A stretch of DNA of 64,000 bases from Actimicrobium sp. CCC2.4. Its GTDB lineage: Bacteria; Pseudomonadota; Gammaproteobacteria; Burkholderiales; Burkholderiaceae_D. A program made the translations under genes and the position numbers. A model generated the notes under the pieces. It saw only the letters and a program-made list of their open reading frames with translations, was not told the origin of the DNA and ran no database searches. Of the stretch, positions 55,860-64,000 are shown piece after piece. The stretch is from NCBI RefSeq assembly GCF_034347385.1, contig NZ_CP133777.1, positions 3,286,001 through 3,350,000 of the forward strand, read 5' to 3'. How positions within the stretch are numbered: position 1 is the stretch's first letter; every line of letters starts with the position of its first letter.

Positions 55860-57467
55860 CTAGTGACTTTGTTGCGCCGATGGCGGGCGCATCGGGCAGC
55901 TTGCCGCACGCACCGTTGGCGCATCGGCCTGCTGCAGCGATTTGTCGTACAGACGGCTGTATTCGGCGAACATCAGGTCTTGTGTGTAATAGCGCTCGAC
56001 CCGCGCCATGCCGGCCGCCTGGGCCGCCTGCCAGCGCTCGTGGTCGGTCAGCAATGCCACTGCTGCACGCGCCAGTGCCTGCGGTTCGGCAATGCTGACG
56101 ATGGCACCGGCAGCGCCCAGCGCCCGGTCTTCGTCGTCCAGCCCATGAATCAGCTGGCGGCACGAGCCGACATCGGTCGCCACAGCCGGCACGCCGGCGG
56201 CAAAACCCTCCAGCAGCACCAGCGGCAAGGCTTCGCTAATACTCGACAAGATCACCAGTCCGATCTGCGGCAACAGTGCATCGACTTTCTGGAAACCCAG
56301 AAACTTGATTCTGTCCTGCAGGTCCAGTCCTTCGGCGATGCTATGGCACTCCTCGGCGTATCCGGGATCCTCGTCTTCCGGACCGGCAATCCAGCCCTGC
56401 GCATCGGGCATCAGGTTGATCACCGTGCGCATCGCACGGATGAAGGTCTTGACGTCCTTGATCGGCACCACGCGTCCGATCAGGCACAGCACCGGCGGCG
56501 GCGTAGCCGGGCGCAAGGCGCGCAAGGCGGCAAAGCGCGGCAGGTCGATACCGTTCGGGATATTGCGGGTGCGCCCGGCCAGCGCGCCGTCATGGATCTG
56601 ACGCAGCCGGTTGGTGTCGTACAACGCGACGATGTCGCCGGCGGCTTCGTAGCACATCCGCCCCAGCGCCTCGAAGAAACGGATCCACAGGTCGCGGAAG
56701 TACGACAGCTGCGACGCATCCTTCTCGAATACGCCGCGGTTGTCGTGGATCCATTCGCTCTGGAACAGGTCGATCTTGCGTTCCTTGGTGTAGATCCCGT
56801 GCTCGGACAAGATCAGCGGGCGGCCGGTTTGCTGCGTCAACAGCGCACCCAGAAACCCCGCGTAACCGGTCGATACGCTGTGATAAACGCGCGCCGGAAT
56901 CAGCTTGCGGGCCACCCGCGCCAGCGTCCAGACCGGCGTATGCATGATGCGCACGGTCCAGAAATAATCGACGAACGACGGATCGGTGCAATGGGTGCGG
57001 TAATTTTCGGCGATGCTCTGCCACGACAGTTGGCTGTACAGGAACGACGCCTCGTCGAGCGCGCCGCCATCCTGCATCAGCGGCAACAGCGCATGCAGCG
57101 ATGCCGAAATCGCCCCCTGCGGCATATCGGCCCGCACCGGCGCGCGTAATTGCTGGTGCAGTGCGTCCATCTGCGCATACGCAGCAGCGTCGCCATCCTG
57201 CGGCAGCACCAGCGGTGCGGCATGGCGCTCGTGCAGGTAATGCGCTTCGAAGTGCACGACGTTGTCCGGCAGCGCATATTTCGGATCGCCGTAATCGTCA
57301 CGCCGGCTGCCGATGAAGCAGATGCCGAAGCGGATTTGCGGAAAGCCGCGAATGAGTTGGTTGACCCAGCTCGAGACACCGCCGCTGACATACGGGAAGG
57401 TGCCTTCGAGCAGCAGCATCACATCGCAATCGGCGGCACGGCGGTTGATCGTGGCATCAGGTTTCAA
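55860..57467 (-). CDS. pelF: Pel glycosyltransferase PelF
   Basis: Cytoplasmic GT4-family glycosyltransferase that polymerises the Pel chain from UDP-sugars. 535 residues; N-terminal signature MLLLEGTFPYVSGGVSSWVNQLI. The GT4 nucleotide-sugar site includes LIGRVVPIKDVKTFIRAM and an E-x7-E motif (SEALPLVLLEGFAAGVPAVATDVG). The start is TTG at 57467 overlapping the pelE stop (TTGA), with AAGGTGA nine bases before; an ATG at 57419 is possible. The C-terminal ~45 residues after the GT domain are poorly conserved. Confidence 0.94.
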   Translation of the reverse strand: MKPDATINRRAADCDVMLLLEGTFPYVSGGVSSWVNQLIRGFPQIRFGICFIGSRRDDYGDPKYALPDNVVHFEAHYLHERHAAPLVLPQDGDAAAYAQMDALHQQLRAPVRADMPQGAISASLHALLPLMQDGGALDEASFLYSQLSWQSIAENYRTHCTDPSFVDYFWTVRIMHTPVWTLARVARKLIPARVYHSVSTGYAGFLGALLTQQTGRPLILSEHGIYTKERKIDLFQSEWIHDNRGVFEKDASQLSYFRDLWIRFFEALGRMCYEAAGDIVALYDTNRLRQIHDGALAGRTRNIPNGIDLPRFAALRALRPATPPPVLCLIGRVVPIKDVKTFIRAMRTVINLMPDAQGWIAGPEDEDPGYAEECHSIAEGLDLQDRIKFLGFQKVDALLPQIGLVILSSISEALPLVLLEGFAAGVPAVATDVGSCRQLIHGLDDEDRALGAAGAIVSIAEPQALARAAVALLTDHERWQAAQAAGMARVERYYTQDLMFAEYSRLYDKSLQQADAPTVRAASCPMRPPSAQQSH

Positions 57468-58501
57468 GTGCGGTCACCTTCGGGTAAGAGGAGGATAGTC
57501 GCAGCCGACAACTCGGGACGCCAGTAGCGCCGGCTCTGCGCCAGTGCCGGCACGCCGGGCTGATCGCCCAGTTCGTCGAACAGTGCGCGCACTTCGTCGT
57601 AGCGGCGCTGCAAAAAACGCAATTCGGCCAGATAGGGCAGCAGCCGCTCGCGCGCAAAGTTGTTCTTGCGCGCTTCGGCCAGCGCCCGCCCGGCCGCCTC
57701 GACATCGCCACTGAACAGTTCGAGCCGGGTCAGCAAAAACCAGACGCCGGCATCATCGTCACGTAACTGCAAAGCCTGTACCGCGTACTTGCGTACCTGG
57801 CCGGCAGAAAAACTGCGCATGTCACCCTGCACCAGATCCTGATAAATCAATTCCCAGTACAGCTCGGCGACCAGCTTGCTCAGGCCGAACCGCTCGGCCG
57901 GCGGGCCGGACTGATCGAGCCGGCGCCGGCTCTCGAGGATGCGATTGCTGATCTGTTTTTCTTTGCCATCAAGAATGCCGTAAGCCAGCAGCCGCATGTC
58001 ATCAGCCGGGTCGGCCAACAGTGTGCGCAACAGGCTGCCGGTGGCCCGCGCCGGCGTGTTCTGCACCGCCACCAGTGCTTTCAGGCGCTGGTCCAGCGGG
58101 GTCTGGTTGTTGCCCAGTTGCGCCCGCACCTGACCGCCGCGAAACCCGGTGCCCTCGTGATTGCGATGGGTCGTGAAGCGCAATTGGCCGGCGGTCTCGA
58201 ACGGCTCCTTGCCGGACGTACGCGGCAACCAGAAGCCCAGCAGCAAGCCACCCGTTACGCACACCAGCCCGACAATGGGCATGAAGAAATTGAACGCAAA
58301 GAGGTAGCCCAGCACCCAGCTGCGCGGACGCCGGTAGCGCGCCGGAATCAGCAGGATCAGCACCAGCGCCAGCAGCGCGCAACCTAGCGCATGCAGCAAC
58401 AGGTAACTGCCGATCAGCGCGGCACTGTGGCTGCCGGCGAACAGCAATCCGATCGCGCTGAACTCGAACGACAGGCCGAGAAAGAGCAGCTTATACAGCA
58501 C
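57464..58501 (-). CDS. pelE: Pel biosynthesis inner-membrane protein PelE
   Basis: 345 residues from a GTG at 58501 that overlaps the end of pelD by 11 bp; an ATG at 58537 or 58543 would lengthen it. Two or three membrane segments come first (LYKLLFLGLSFEFSAIGLLF, LIGSYLLLHALGCALLALVLIL, FMPIVGLVCVTGGLLLGFW). They are followed by a cytoplasmic region of TPR-like helices (ELYWELIYQDLVQGDMRSFSAGQVRKYAVQAL). It is thought to bridge PelD and PelF in the synthase complex. Confidence 0.88.
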   Translation of the reverse strand: MLYKLLFLGLSFEFSAIGLLFAGSHSAALIGSYLLLHALGCALLALVLILLIPARYRRPRSWVLGYLFAFNFFMPIVGLVCVTGGLLLGFWLPRTSGKEPFETAGQLRFTTHRNHEGTGFRGGQVRAQLGNNQTPLDQRLKALVAVQNTPARATGSLLRTLLADPADDMRLLAYGILDGKEKQISNRILESRRRLDQSGPPAERFGLSKLVAELYWELIYQDLVQGDMRSFSAGQVRKYAVQALQLRDDDAGVWFLLTRLELFSGDVEAAGRALAEARKNNFARERLLPYLAELRFLQRRYDEVRALFDELGDQPGVPALAQSRRYWRPELSAATILLLPEGDRT

Positions 58502-59906
58502 AGCGACGCACCAGTCCGAGCAAGGTTTCGCCGGCATCGGCATGGCCCAGCCGCGCCGTATGGGTAGTGATCTGGCTGCTGACAAAGCCACCGCCGAACT
58601 GCTGATGCAAGGCCGATTCGATGCGCAACAGATAGCCATCGACCGCCGCAACCGAGGCCAGCGGCAGCAGGGTAATCAGCGCCACATGGCTGGTGCCGGT
58701 CAGTTCCCACGACAGGTCGACCCCGCGCTTGAGGCGCTTGACCTGCTCGAAGCGGTCCAGTGATGCCTCATCCTTGCCGAACACCAGCGCCACCAGCGAG
58801 GTTTCGATACCGGCTTCGACGCGAATGCGCTGCAAGCGCATCAGGTCCAGCGCCATGTCTGCAGGACAGTCCGGCACCGTCGCCAGCACCGCGCGCACCG
58901 CATGACCGAGCCGCACGCCATCGGCGTAATAACCGATCAGCACCGACAGCAATTGCAGCGCATCGTCATTGAGCGCAAAAAAAGGCAGTTTCTCGACCAC
59001 CAGCAAGCCGACCGGCGCGCTACCCGACGGCAGCAGTGGCGCGCAGATCAGATAGCGGCTGGCGCTGCGATCGGCCGGCGTGATATCGGTCGTCTGGACA
59101 TGCGCCAGCCGTCCCTGCGCAATGCAGTAGCGCACCAGCGGATCGTCCTGGTCCAGCGTACCCGGTTCGCCCAGAACGGCGGTCGGCATGCCCGCATAGC
59201 GGTCGGTACCGGTGACACCATGCAGCGCAGCGATTTCGAGCTGGCAGCTCTGGCCGAGCAGCTGGATGAACTCGCGCGCGCCGGGCAGTTCGACAGGATC
59301 GGCCGCTTGCTGACCGGCTGTCAGCTCGCGCAAGCGGGCCAGCGTTTCGCGCAGTGTCAGCGGCTTGGCCAGCAAATCCTGTTCGAGCCGTTCATGTGAT
59401 AGCCGCAACAGGAAATGGTTTTTGGTCAGCGTATTGAGGCGCTCGTCCAGGTAGGCATTAACTGCCCGCAGGCGCCGCGTGCGGGCCGACCAGATATCCG
59501 AAAACTGGCCGCAGACCAGCGTCAGTACCAGCCCGCCCAAAAAAAACGCTTTTGGAAATTCCTGCCCCGCCAGACTCGTCGCCGACACCAGCAGCGCGCG
59601 CGACCACGGCAGGTAAGCGGCCAGTTCCGGCAACAGCAGACAGAGGGCGATGAAGGTCACCACTGCCGTCACGCCGATGGCGGTGCCATAGCGCATCGCC
59701 AGCAGCGCCGGCACGATCCACAACCACGGGAATTGCGCGCCCAGTCCGAGCGGATCCTGCGGCGCGATCCAGCAGCTCAGCGCGAACGCCAGTACACACA
59801 GGAAGATCGCTTCCAGTGCGGCCAGGCTCCAGGCCCAGACCGGTGTTGCGCCGGCTTGAGACGGTGGCAACACGCGCCGGCTCAGGTCGCGCCAGGAGAC
59901 TGCCAT
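58491..59906 (-). CDS. pelD: Cyclic-di-GMP receptor PelD
   Basis: Inner-membrane receptor that switches Pel synthesis on when c-di-GMP binds. 471 residues: about four N-terminal membrane helices, a GAF domain (SCQLEIAALHGVTG ... VGLLVVEKLPFFAL) and a degenerate GGDEF domain. The inhibitory-site type RxxD motif that binds c-di-GMP in Pseudomonas aeruginosa PelD is present as R394-G-V-D397. The active-site GGDEF is absent, as expected. Regulation by c-di-GMP is therefore likely preserved. It starts 3 bp after pelC. Confidence 0.94.
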   Translation of the reverse strand: MAVSWRDLSRRVLPPSQAGATPVWAWSLAALEAIFLCVLAFALSCWIAPQDPLGLGAQFPWLWIVPALLAMRYGTAIGVTAVVTFIALCLLLPELAAYLPWSRALLVSATSLAGQEFPKAFFLGGLVLTLVCGQFSDIWSARTRRLRAVNAYLDERLNTLTKNHFLLRLSHERLEQDLLAKPLTLRETLARLRELTAGQQAADPVELPGAREFIQLLGQSCQLEIAALHGVTGTDRYAGMPTAVLGEPGTLDQDDPLVRYCIAQGRLAHVQTTDITPADRSASRYLICAPLLPSGSAPVGLLVVEKLPFFALNDDALQLLSVLIGYYADGVRLGHAVRAVLATVPDCPADMALDLMRLQRIRVEAGIETSLVALVFGKDEASLDRFEQVKRLKRGVDLSWELTGTSHVALITLLPLASVAAVDGYLLRIESALHQQFGGGFVSSQITTHTARLGHADAGETLLGLVRRCAV

Positions 59907-59909
59907 CGC

Positions 59910-60455
59910 TCAGCGCGCCGCAACCAGCAGCGGACGCAGCAGCTTGGCGAGCAGTTTCTGCGCCACGCCCGAGAGCGACTCGCGGCTCCAGCCGGTGCTG
60001 CCACCGGCCGCGGCCCACAGCACCTGGCCGCTTTGCACGTCGATCAGTTGCAGCGTCACGCCGGCGGCCGGTTCGCCATCGATGCCGACCTTATAACGCC
60101 ATTCATCGACGCTGCCGGTCAGTGCGTAGCGGATATTTTCACCGCGCGCCCACGCCAGCGCGGCATCGAACTGTTTGCGGTCCATCGGTTCGAACAGCGT
60201 CTCGGTATTGAGCGCGGCCGGATAGCGGCGCAGGTTGCTGATGCCATCGACACGCAACAGGCTCTCGGCGATCGACTCGGCACGCAGGCCTGCCTGCGGT
60301 GTTTCGGTCTGGTTCACGAAGGGCAGGATGGCCCACTTGGCCCCGGCCTCAAGCGTCGGCGCGCTGCCGACATGCAGCGTGGAACAGGCACCCAGCAGGC
60401 CGATGACGGCGGCCAGAACGAGTGAGCGGAACAGGTGACGGAAGTGTTGTTTCAT
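59910..60455 (-). CDS. pelC: Pel outer-membrane lipoprotein PelC
   Basis: 181 residues from the ATG at 60455 with GAGGG six bases upstream. Signal peptide with lipobox LGAC (about residues 19-22). PelC forms a ring at the outer membrane around the PelB barrel and guides the cationic polymer. WAILPFVNQTETPQAGLRAESIAES is the family core. It is 8 bp after pelB. Confidence 0.93.
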   Translation of the reverse strand: MKQHFRHLFRSLVLAAVIGLLGACSTLHVGSAPTLEAGAKWAILPFVNQTETPQAGLRAESIAESLLRVDGISNLRRYPAALNTETLFEPMDRKQFDAALAWARGENIRYALTGSVDEWRYKVGIDGEPAAGVTLQLIDVQSGQVLWAAAGGSTGWSRESLSGVAQKLLAKLLRPLLVAAR

Positions 60456-60463
60456 AGTGCCCT

Positions 60464-63400
60464 CTAAAAAAACCATTTGTAATCCAGTCCAATTTCCTGG
60501 CTGCCTTGCGGCGACGCCGCGCTGCTGCTGGAACGCAGCCCCCGCAAAGTCATCAGGTCCTGGCCCAGCACGCTGCCGGCAATCCCGGCGCGCAGGTTGA
60601 CGCCGCTACCGGTGACATCACTGCGGGTCAGTCCGAGCTCGGCGAACGGTCGCCAGGCGCGGGTGTAACGGGTATCGATCACGGTGCCCAGCCCGAGGCT
60701 GATACCGACCAGCCTTTCGTTGACCGGCAGTGCGCGGATCTGGGTCAGGTCAGTACCGGCCGGCAGCAGGTTGCCGACCAGCGCATCGATCTGGTTGCGG
60801 TCGCGATAGGCCGAGCCGGAGGCAAAGGCGCGCAGCGTGATATTCGGATATTCAAGGCGCAGATGGGTGCCGGCTTCGACATTCCAGTTGCCGCCGCTAC
60901 CGAGGACATTACCGGCCTGCGACGCATAGCGATGCCAGGCCAGACCGAGGCGCAGGTATTCGGCGCGACTGAGCGCGTAGGTCACGGTCGATTCGACACC
61001 ATCACGCATCGCCGCGACCCGCAACAGCGCCGACTCGGTAGCCAGCTGGCGCACGCCGACGCTACCGGCCACGCTGACCGGCGGCGACAGCGTCAGGCTG
61101 TAATCGAGGCGCAGGCCGGTATTGCTGCCGGCACCCTGGCGCTGCTGTACCGTGGCCGAGACATAGCCGCCGTCGAGCTGCTTACGCAAGCTCAGTTCAA
61201 GCTGGCGATCCGAGCCGGGCAGGTTCACCAGCGCGGTGTCGTCGAGGCTGCGGTACTGCCGGTCGATCAGCGCGACGGTGAGCCGCAGGCCGGGCGTGAG
61301 GTAGACGCTGGTCTGCAATTCGGTTTCGCGGGCCGATAGCGGCGACACCGTCATCTGGTTCACCGTCGCCGAAAAACCGGCCGGCTGTTCGGTGGTCATC
61401 GTGGTCAACCGCAGATGCAGGTCTTCATCGGTAGGCAACAGCGCCAGCTGGTCGAATGCCATCGTTTGCGCCAGCCCCGGCCGACCGGCGCGCTGCGCTG
61501 CTTCGATGCGGTCGTACATCGGCAGCCAGTCCGGCACATCGTCGAGCAAGCGATTTAATTGCGCGCGATCTTCCGAGGCCAGCAGCAGGGACAGTTCGCC
61601 CCACAGCGGTTTTTCCAGCTGGGCGGCAAAACGGCTGGCGAACCACGCGGCGGCGAGGTCGTTGGCATTGCGGTTCAAGGCATAGGCCAGCGCCAGTTCG
61701 CGGGCCGTGGCGGTCAGTCGCACATCATCCTGTGGCCGGCCGGCCGCCGGGGCCGGGGCCAGCAACGCGTCCATCGGGGCACTGCTGCGCTGCGCGGCGC
61801 GCTGCTTGTCGCGCTGCTGCAGCAAGGGCAGCTGCGCAGTGTCAGGCTGATCGAGCCGGGCCAGCATTTCGCGGCCGGTGCGCGGCGGTGCTTGTGGTGG
61901 CACGAACGCCACCAGCGTGCTGATATCGGCGCGCAGCAAAGCCCGCATCACGCGATCGGCCCCATCGCCGTTCATGAACAGCGGTGCCACCGCAACCAGC
62001 CGGTCGCGCAGCGCACCTAACTGTTCCGGATTGGCCTTGCGCAGCACATCGGGATTGCGCAGGTCAAGCCAGACATGGCGGCGAATGCGCCAGGCCTGTT
62101 CTTTTTGCGAGACCGCATCGAGCACCTCGGCATAACTCATCAGCCACAGATAATCGTCGTTACGAAAGCCGCCCTTGCGGAACCAGTGCAGGGCCCGGTC
62201 CTGCCGGTTCAGCGACATGTTCGCGGCCGCATACGGATCCCACAGCACGGCATTGTTTTCGGCGTCAGCAGCCCAGAGCGACAAGGCTTTTTTGAGATCG
62301 GCGGTGTCGCGCTTGGCCACCAGTATCCAGAGCAAGGCGGCACGCAATTCCATCTCGGCGGGGCGCAAGGCCAATGCCGCGCGCATGTCGCGCGCGGCAC
62401 CGTCGAGGTCGTTACTGGATTGTGCAATCGAGGCGCGCAGGCTCAGGAAAGCCGGGTCCTGTTCGAGCAAGCGGCGCTGTTCCGGCGTCAGCCGTGCCAG
62501 CATGGCGCGCGCGCCGGCCCAGTCAGCGATGCGCGCGCGCAGGTTCAGCGCCTGCAGCGCGGTGCGCGGATTGCCTTTGCTGGCATAGGCAAATTCGGCC
62601 AGCCGGGCGGCGGCCAGCGGTTGCGCCGCTTCCAGCAAGCCGATCAGGTTGGTCAGATCATTGTCGCCATGGACCTCACCGGCCAGCAGGCTGCGCAAGC
62701 CGGTGCGGGCAGCGGCATCGTTTTGCAGCAGCATCGCCAGTTCGGCATAGGCGCGCCAGAAATCGCCATCGGTGACCGGCGCGACCGCACCGGCGCGTTC
62801 CAGGGCGGCGAAGGCGGCGCCCGGTTGGTTGGCGCGGTACAGGTTGTTGGCGATGCGTAGCGCCACCGTGCTGTCGGTGCCGAACTCGGCTTGCAGCCGG
62901 CGCAACGCGGTCAGCGATTCGTCGTCATGGCCGGTGCGCTCGGCCAGCGTGGCCAGCAAGTCCAGTTCGCGCCGGCGCAGGGCAGGCGCTGACTTGTACG
63001 ACAGGCGGGTACGCAGCAGCGCCAGTGCGCGCTCGGGCTGGCCACTGGCTTCGAACACTTGCAACAGGCGTTCCAGCCAGACCACGCTGGTCGGTTCACG
63101 TTCGACCTTGTGGGCAATCGCAGCGACCTGGGCATCGATATCGGCCAGGCCGCTGCCGAGCTGCAGTACCGTGTCCCAGGCCGCTTCGTCGCCGCTCAGT
63201 CTTGCGTACGCCAGCCATTGCGGCAACGCCGCTTCGGGCGCGGTATTCCATTGGTTGATCTGCGCCAGCCGCTTGCGCCAGCCGGCATCGGCGGGCCGCT
63301 GCAACACGGCTGATTCGGCCACGCGACGGGCATCGTTGAGGTTACGGTTAGCCAGAAAAATCGTATAGCTCAGCGTGTAGGCGTCGTCATCGAACGGCAG

Positions 63401-64000
63401 TCCGGGCGCACTGGTATCGGCGATCCGCACGAAGCGTAATGGCCCGGCATCGACACGATCGAGTCCGGCATAGAACTGCGCCGGACTTTGCCAGCCGGCC
63501 AGCTGCCTGCCCTGCCAGCGCTCCAGCAGCGATAACTTCAGCAGTTGTTTTGCATACCGCTCGGCCGCATCGAGGCGGTTGGCCGACTGCGCCAGCCGGG
63601 CCAGAAATTTCAGGGTGGCGGTGTCGTCGATGAGCATGCCGACATGCTCATCGGCGCTGGCGATCAGGTCGCCGGCATCACCGCTGGCTTGCAGCGTGCG
63701 CATTCCCGCAAAAAAATAATCCCGTCGCTTGTCGATCACGCGGGTGTAGACCATCGCGCGAAAGTACAAGTTGGCAGCGACCCGGTAATTACCCAGAGCG
63801 AGTGCGGCGCGCGCGGCTTCGGCGTAAATTTCAGGCGCGAGGATTTCCGGTCGCGCGGCAATTTTCTGATAGGCCAGCGCTGCCACGTCAACCGCGCCGG
63901 CCGCCAGCGCGGTACGCGCCAGCACCAGCAGGCGTTGCGAATCCTGCTGCGGCAAACCCACCAGCACGCGCAGCTGTGCACGTACGCGTTGCATCGCGAC
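60464..64000 (-). CDS. pelB: Pel outer-membrane export porin/TPR scaffold PelB (5' end off window)
   Basis: At least 1178 residues; the frame is open to the right edge, so the true start and the N-terminal membrane anchor are probably outside. Long arrays of TPR-like helices fill about the first 850 residues (for example AVDVAALAYQKIAARPEI, QPERALALLRTRLSYKSAP). The C-terminal ~300 residues form a beta-barrel with alternating strands and a terminal aromatic (LDYKWFF). PelB exports Pel and its TPR region binds PelA, whose gene would lie upstream beyond 64000. Confidence 0.92.
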   Translation of the reverse strand, partial: VAMQRVRAQLRVLVGLPQQDSQRLLVLARTALAAGAVDVAALAYQKIAARPEILAPEIYAEAARAALALGNYRVAANLYFRAMVYTRVIDKRRDYFFAGMRTLQASGDAGDLIASADEHVGMLIDDTATLKFLARLAQSANRLDAAERYAKQLLKLSLLERWQGRQLAGWQSPAQFYAGLDRVDAGPLRFVRIADTSAPGLPFDDDAYTLSYTIFLANRNLNDARRVAESAVLQRPADAGWRKRLAQINQWNTAPEAALPQWLAYARLSGDEAAWDTVLQLGSGLADIDAQVAAIAHKVEREPTSVVWLERLLQVFEASGQPERALALLRTRLSYKSAPALRRRELDLLATLAERTGHDDESLTALRRLQAEFGTDSTVALRIANNLYRANQPGAAFAALERAGAVAPVTDGDFWRAYAELAMLLQNDAAARTGLRSLLAGEVHGDNDLTNLIGLLEAAQPLAAARLAEFAYASKGNPRTALQALNLRARIADWAGARAMLARLTPEQRRLLEQDPAFLSLRASIAQSSNDLDGAARDMRAALALRPAEMELRAALLWILVAKRDTADLKKALSLWAADAENNAVLWDPYAAANMSLNRQDRALHWFRKGGFRNDDYLWLMSYAEVLDAVSQKEQAWRIRRHVWLDLRNPDVLRKANPEQLGALRDRLVAVAPLFMNGDGADRVMRALLRADISTLVAFVPPQAPPRTGREMLARLDQPDTAQLPLLQQRDKQRAAQRSSAPMDALLAPAPAAGRPQDDVRLTATARELALAYALNRNANDLAAAWFASRFAAQLEKPLWGELSLLLASEDRAQLNRLLDDVPDWLPMYDRIEAAQRAGRPGLAQTMAFDQLALLPTDEDLHLRLTTMTTEQPAGFSATVNQMTVSPLSARETELQTSVYLTPGLRLTVALIDRQYRSLDDTALVNLPGSDRQLELSLRKQLDGGYVSATVQQRQGAGSNTGLRLDYSLTLSPPVSVAGSVGVRQLATESALLRVAAMRDGVESTVTYALSRAEYLRLGLAWHRYASQAGNVLGSGGNWNVEAGTHLRLEYPNITLRAFASGSAYRDRNQIDALVGNLLPAGTDLTQIRALPVNERLVGISLGLGTVIDTRYTRAWRPFAELGLTRSDVTGSGVNLRAGIAGSVLGQDLMTLRGLRSSSSAASPQGSQEIGLDYKWFF

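Noticed and set aside
55800-57149. Long plus-strand open frame opposite pelF, and similar ones opposite der, ispG, rnr, rlmB and cheA
   Set aside because: The minus-strand genes have clear families; the plus-strand frames are low-complexity shadows typical of GC-rich DNA.

Overview
The window is a chromosomal segment of a betaproteobacterium of the order Burkholderiales, most likely the family Oxalobacteraceae. The evidence is the gene order: flhDC-motAB-che; cysS-glycosylase-accA-tilS-lysC-tRNA-Ser; ndk-rlmN-pilW-rodZ-ispG-hisS-yfgM-bamB-der-hfq-hflX-hflKC-hisZ-purA; and surE-pcm-nlpD-rpoS. It also rests on the use of HisZ and on family-level sequence recognition. Species cannot be read from this sequence. 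I see no transposase, integrase, phage module or CRISPR array.

Layout. 1-8.3 kb (minus strand): motility master regulators flhDC, a membrane-anchored methyltransferase, stator genes motA and motB (motB frameshifted in an A6 run), a CheZ-like phosphatase, cheY, cheA, cheW and the start of a chemoreceptor. 8.3-8.8 kb: a long, AT-rich flhD leader with two sigma-28 (FliA) type promoters and a 13-base segment complementary to the flhD ribosome-binding site. 8.8-12.7 kb: two small hypothetical genes, a RIO-type kinase, and a chemoreceptor cut by an in-frame amber codon. 12.9-19 kb: tRNA-Ser, lysC, tilS (frameshifted in an A8 run), accA, a DNA glycosylase and cysS. 19-24 kb: a TPR protein and an L,D-transpeptidase with related C-terminal domains, two cyclophilins, lpxH and yceH. 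24-28 kb: cysE, rlmB and rnr, then tRNA-Leu. 28.5-45 kb: a nearly gapless housekeeping block from ndk down to a purine phosphoribosyltransferase. 45-51 kb: a YccA-type membrane protein, a REP-like palindrome, rlmD, rpoS, nlpD, pcm, surE. 51-54.4 kb: an oxidoreductase, an orphan HipA-family kinase and an internally duplicated secreted protein. 54.4-64 kb: pelBCDEFG for the Pel exopolysaccharide, with pelB running off the right edge and pelA not in view.

The ends of the window encode opposite lifestyles: flagellar motility and chemotaxis on the left, Pel biofilm matrix on the right, with rpoS, hfq and a type IV pilus lipoprotein between them. Three motility or translation genes carry apparent lesions (motB, a chemoreceptor, tilS). 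Because tilS is normally essential and both frameshifts are one base short in A homopolymers, sequencing error or transcriptional slippage should be considered before calling them true null alleles.

The most unusual signal is the flhD leader. It holds a perfect FliA consensus promoter (8705-8731), a second near-consensus copy 78 bp closer to flhD (8627-8653), and between their predicted start points the exact complement of the flhD Shine-Dalgarno region (8656-8668 against 8270-8282). This could let FliA control flhDC translation through two alternative leader RNAs.
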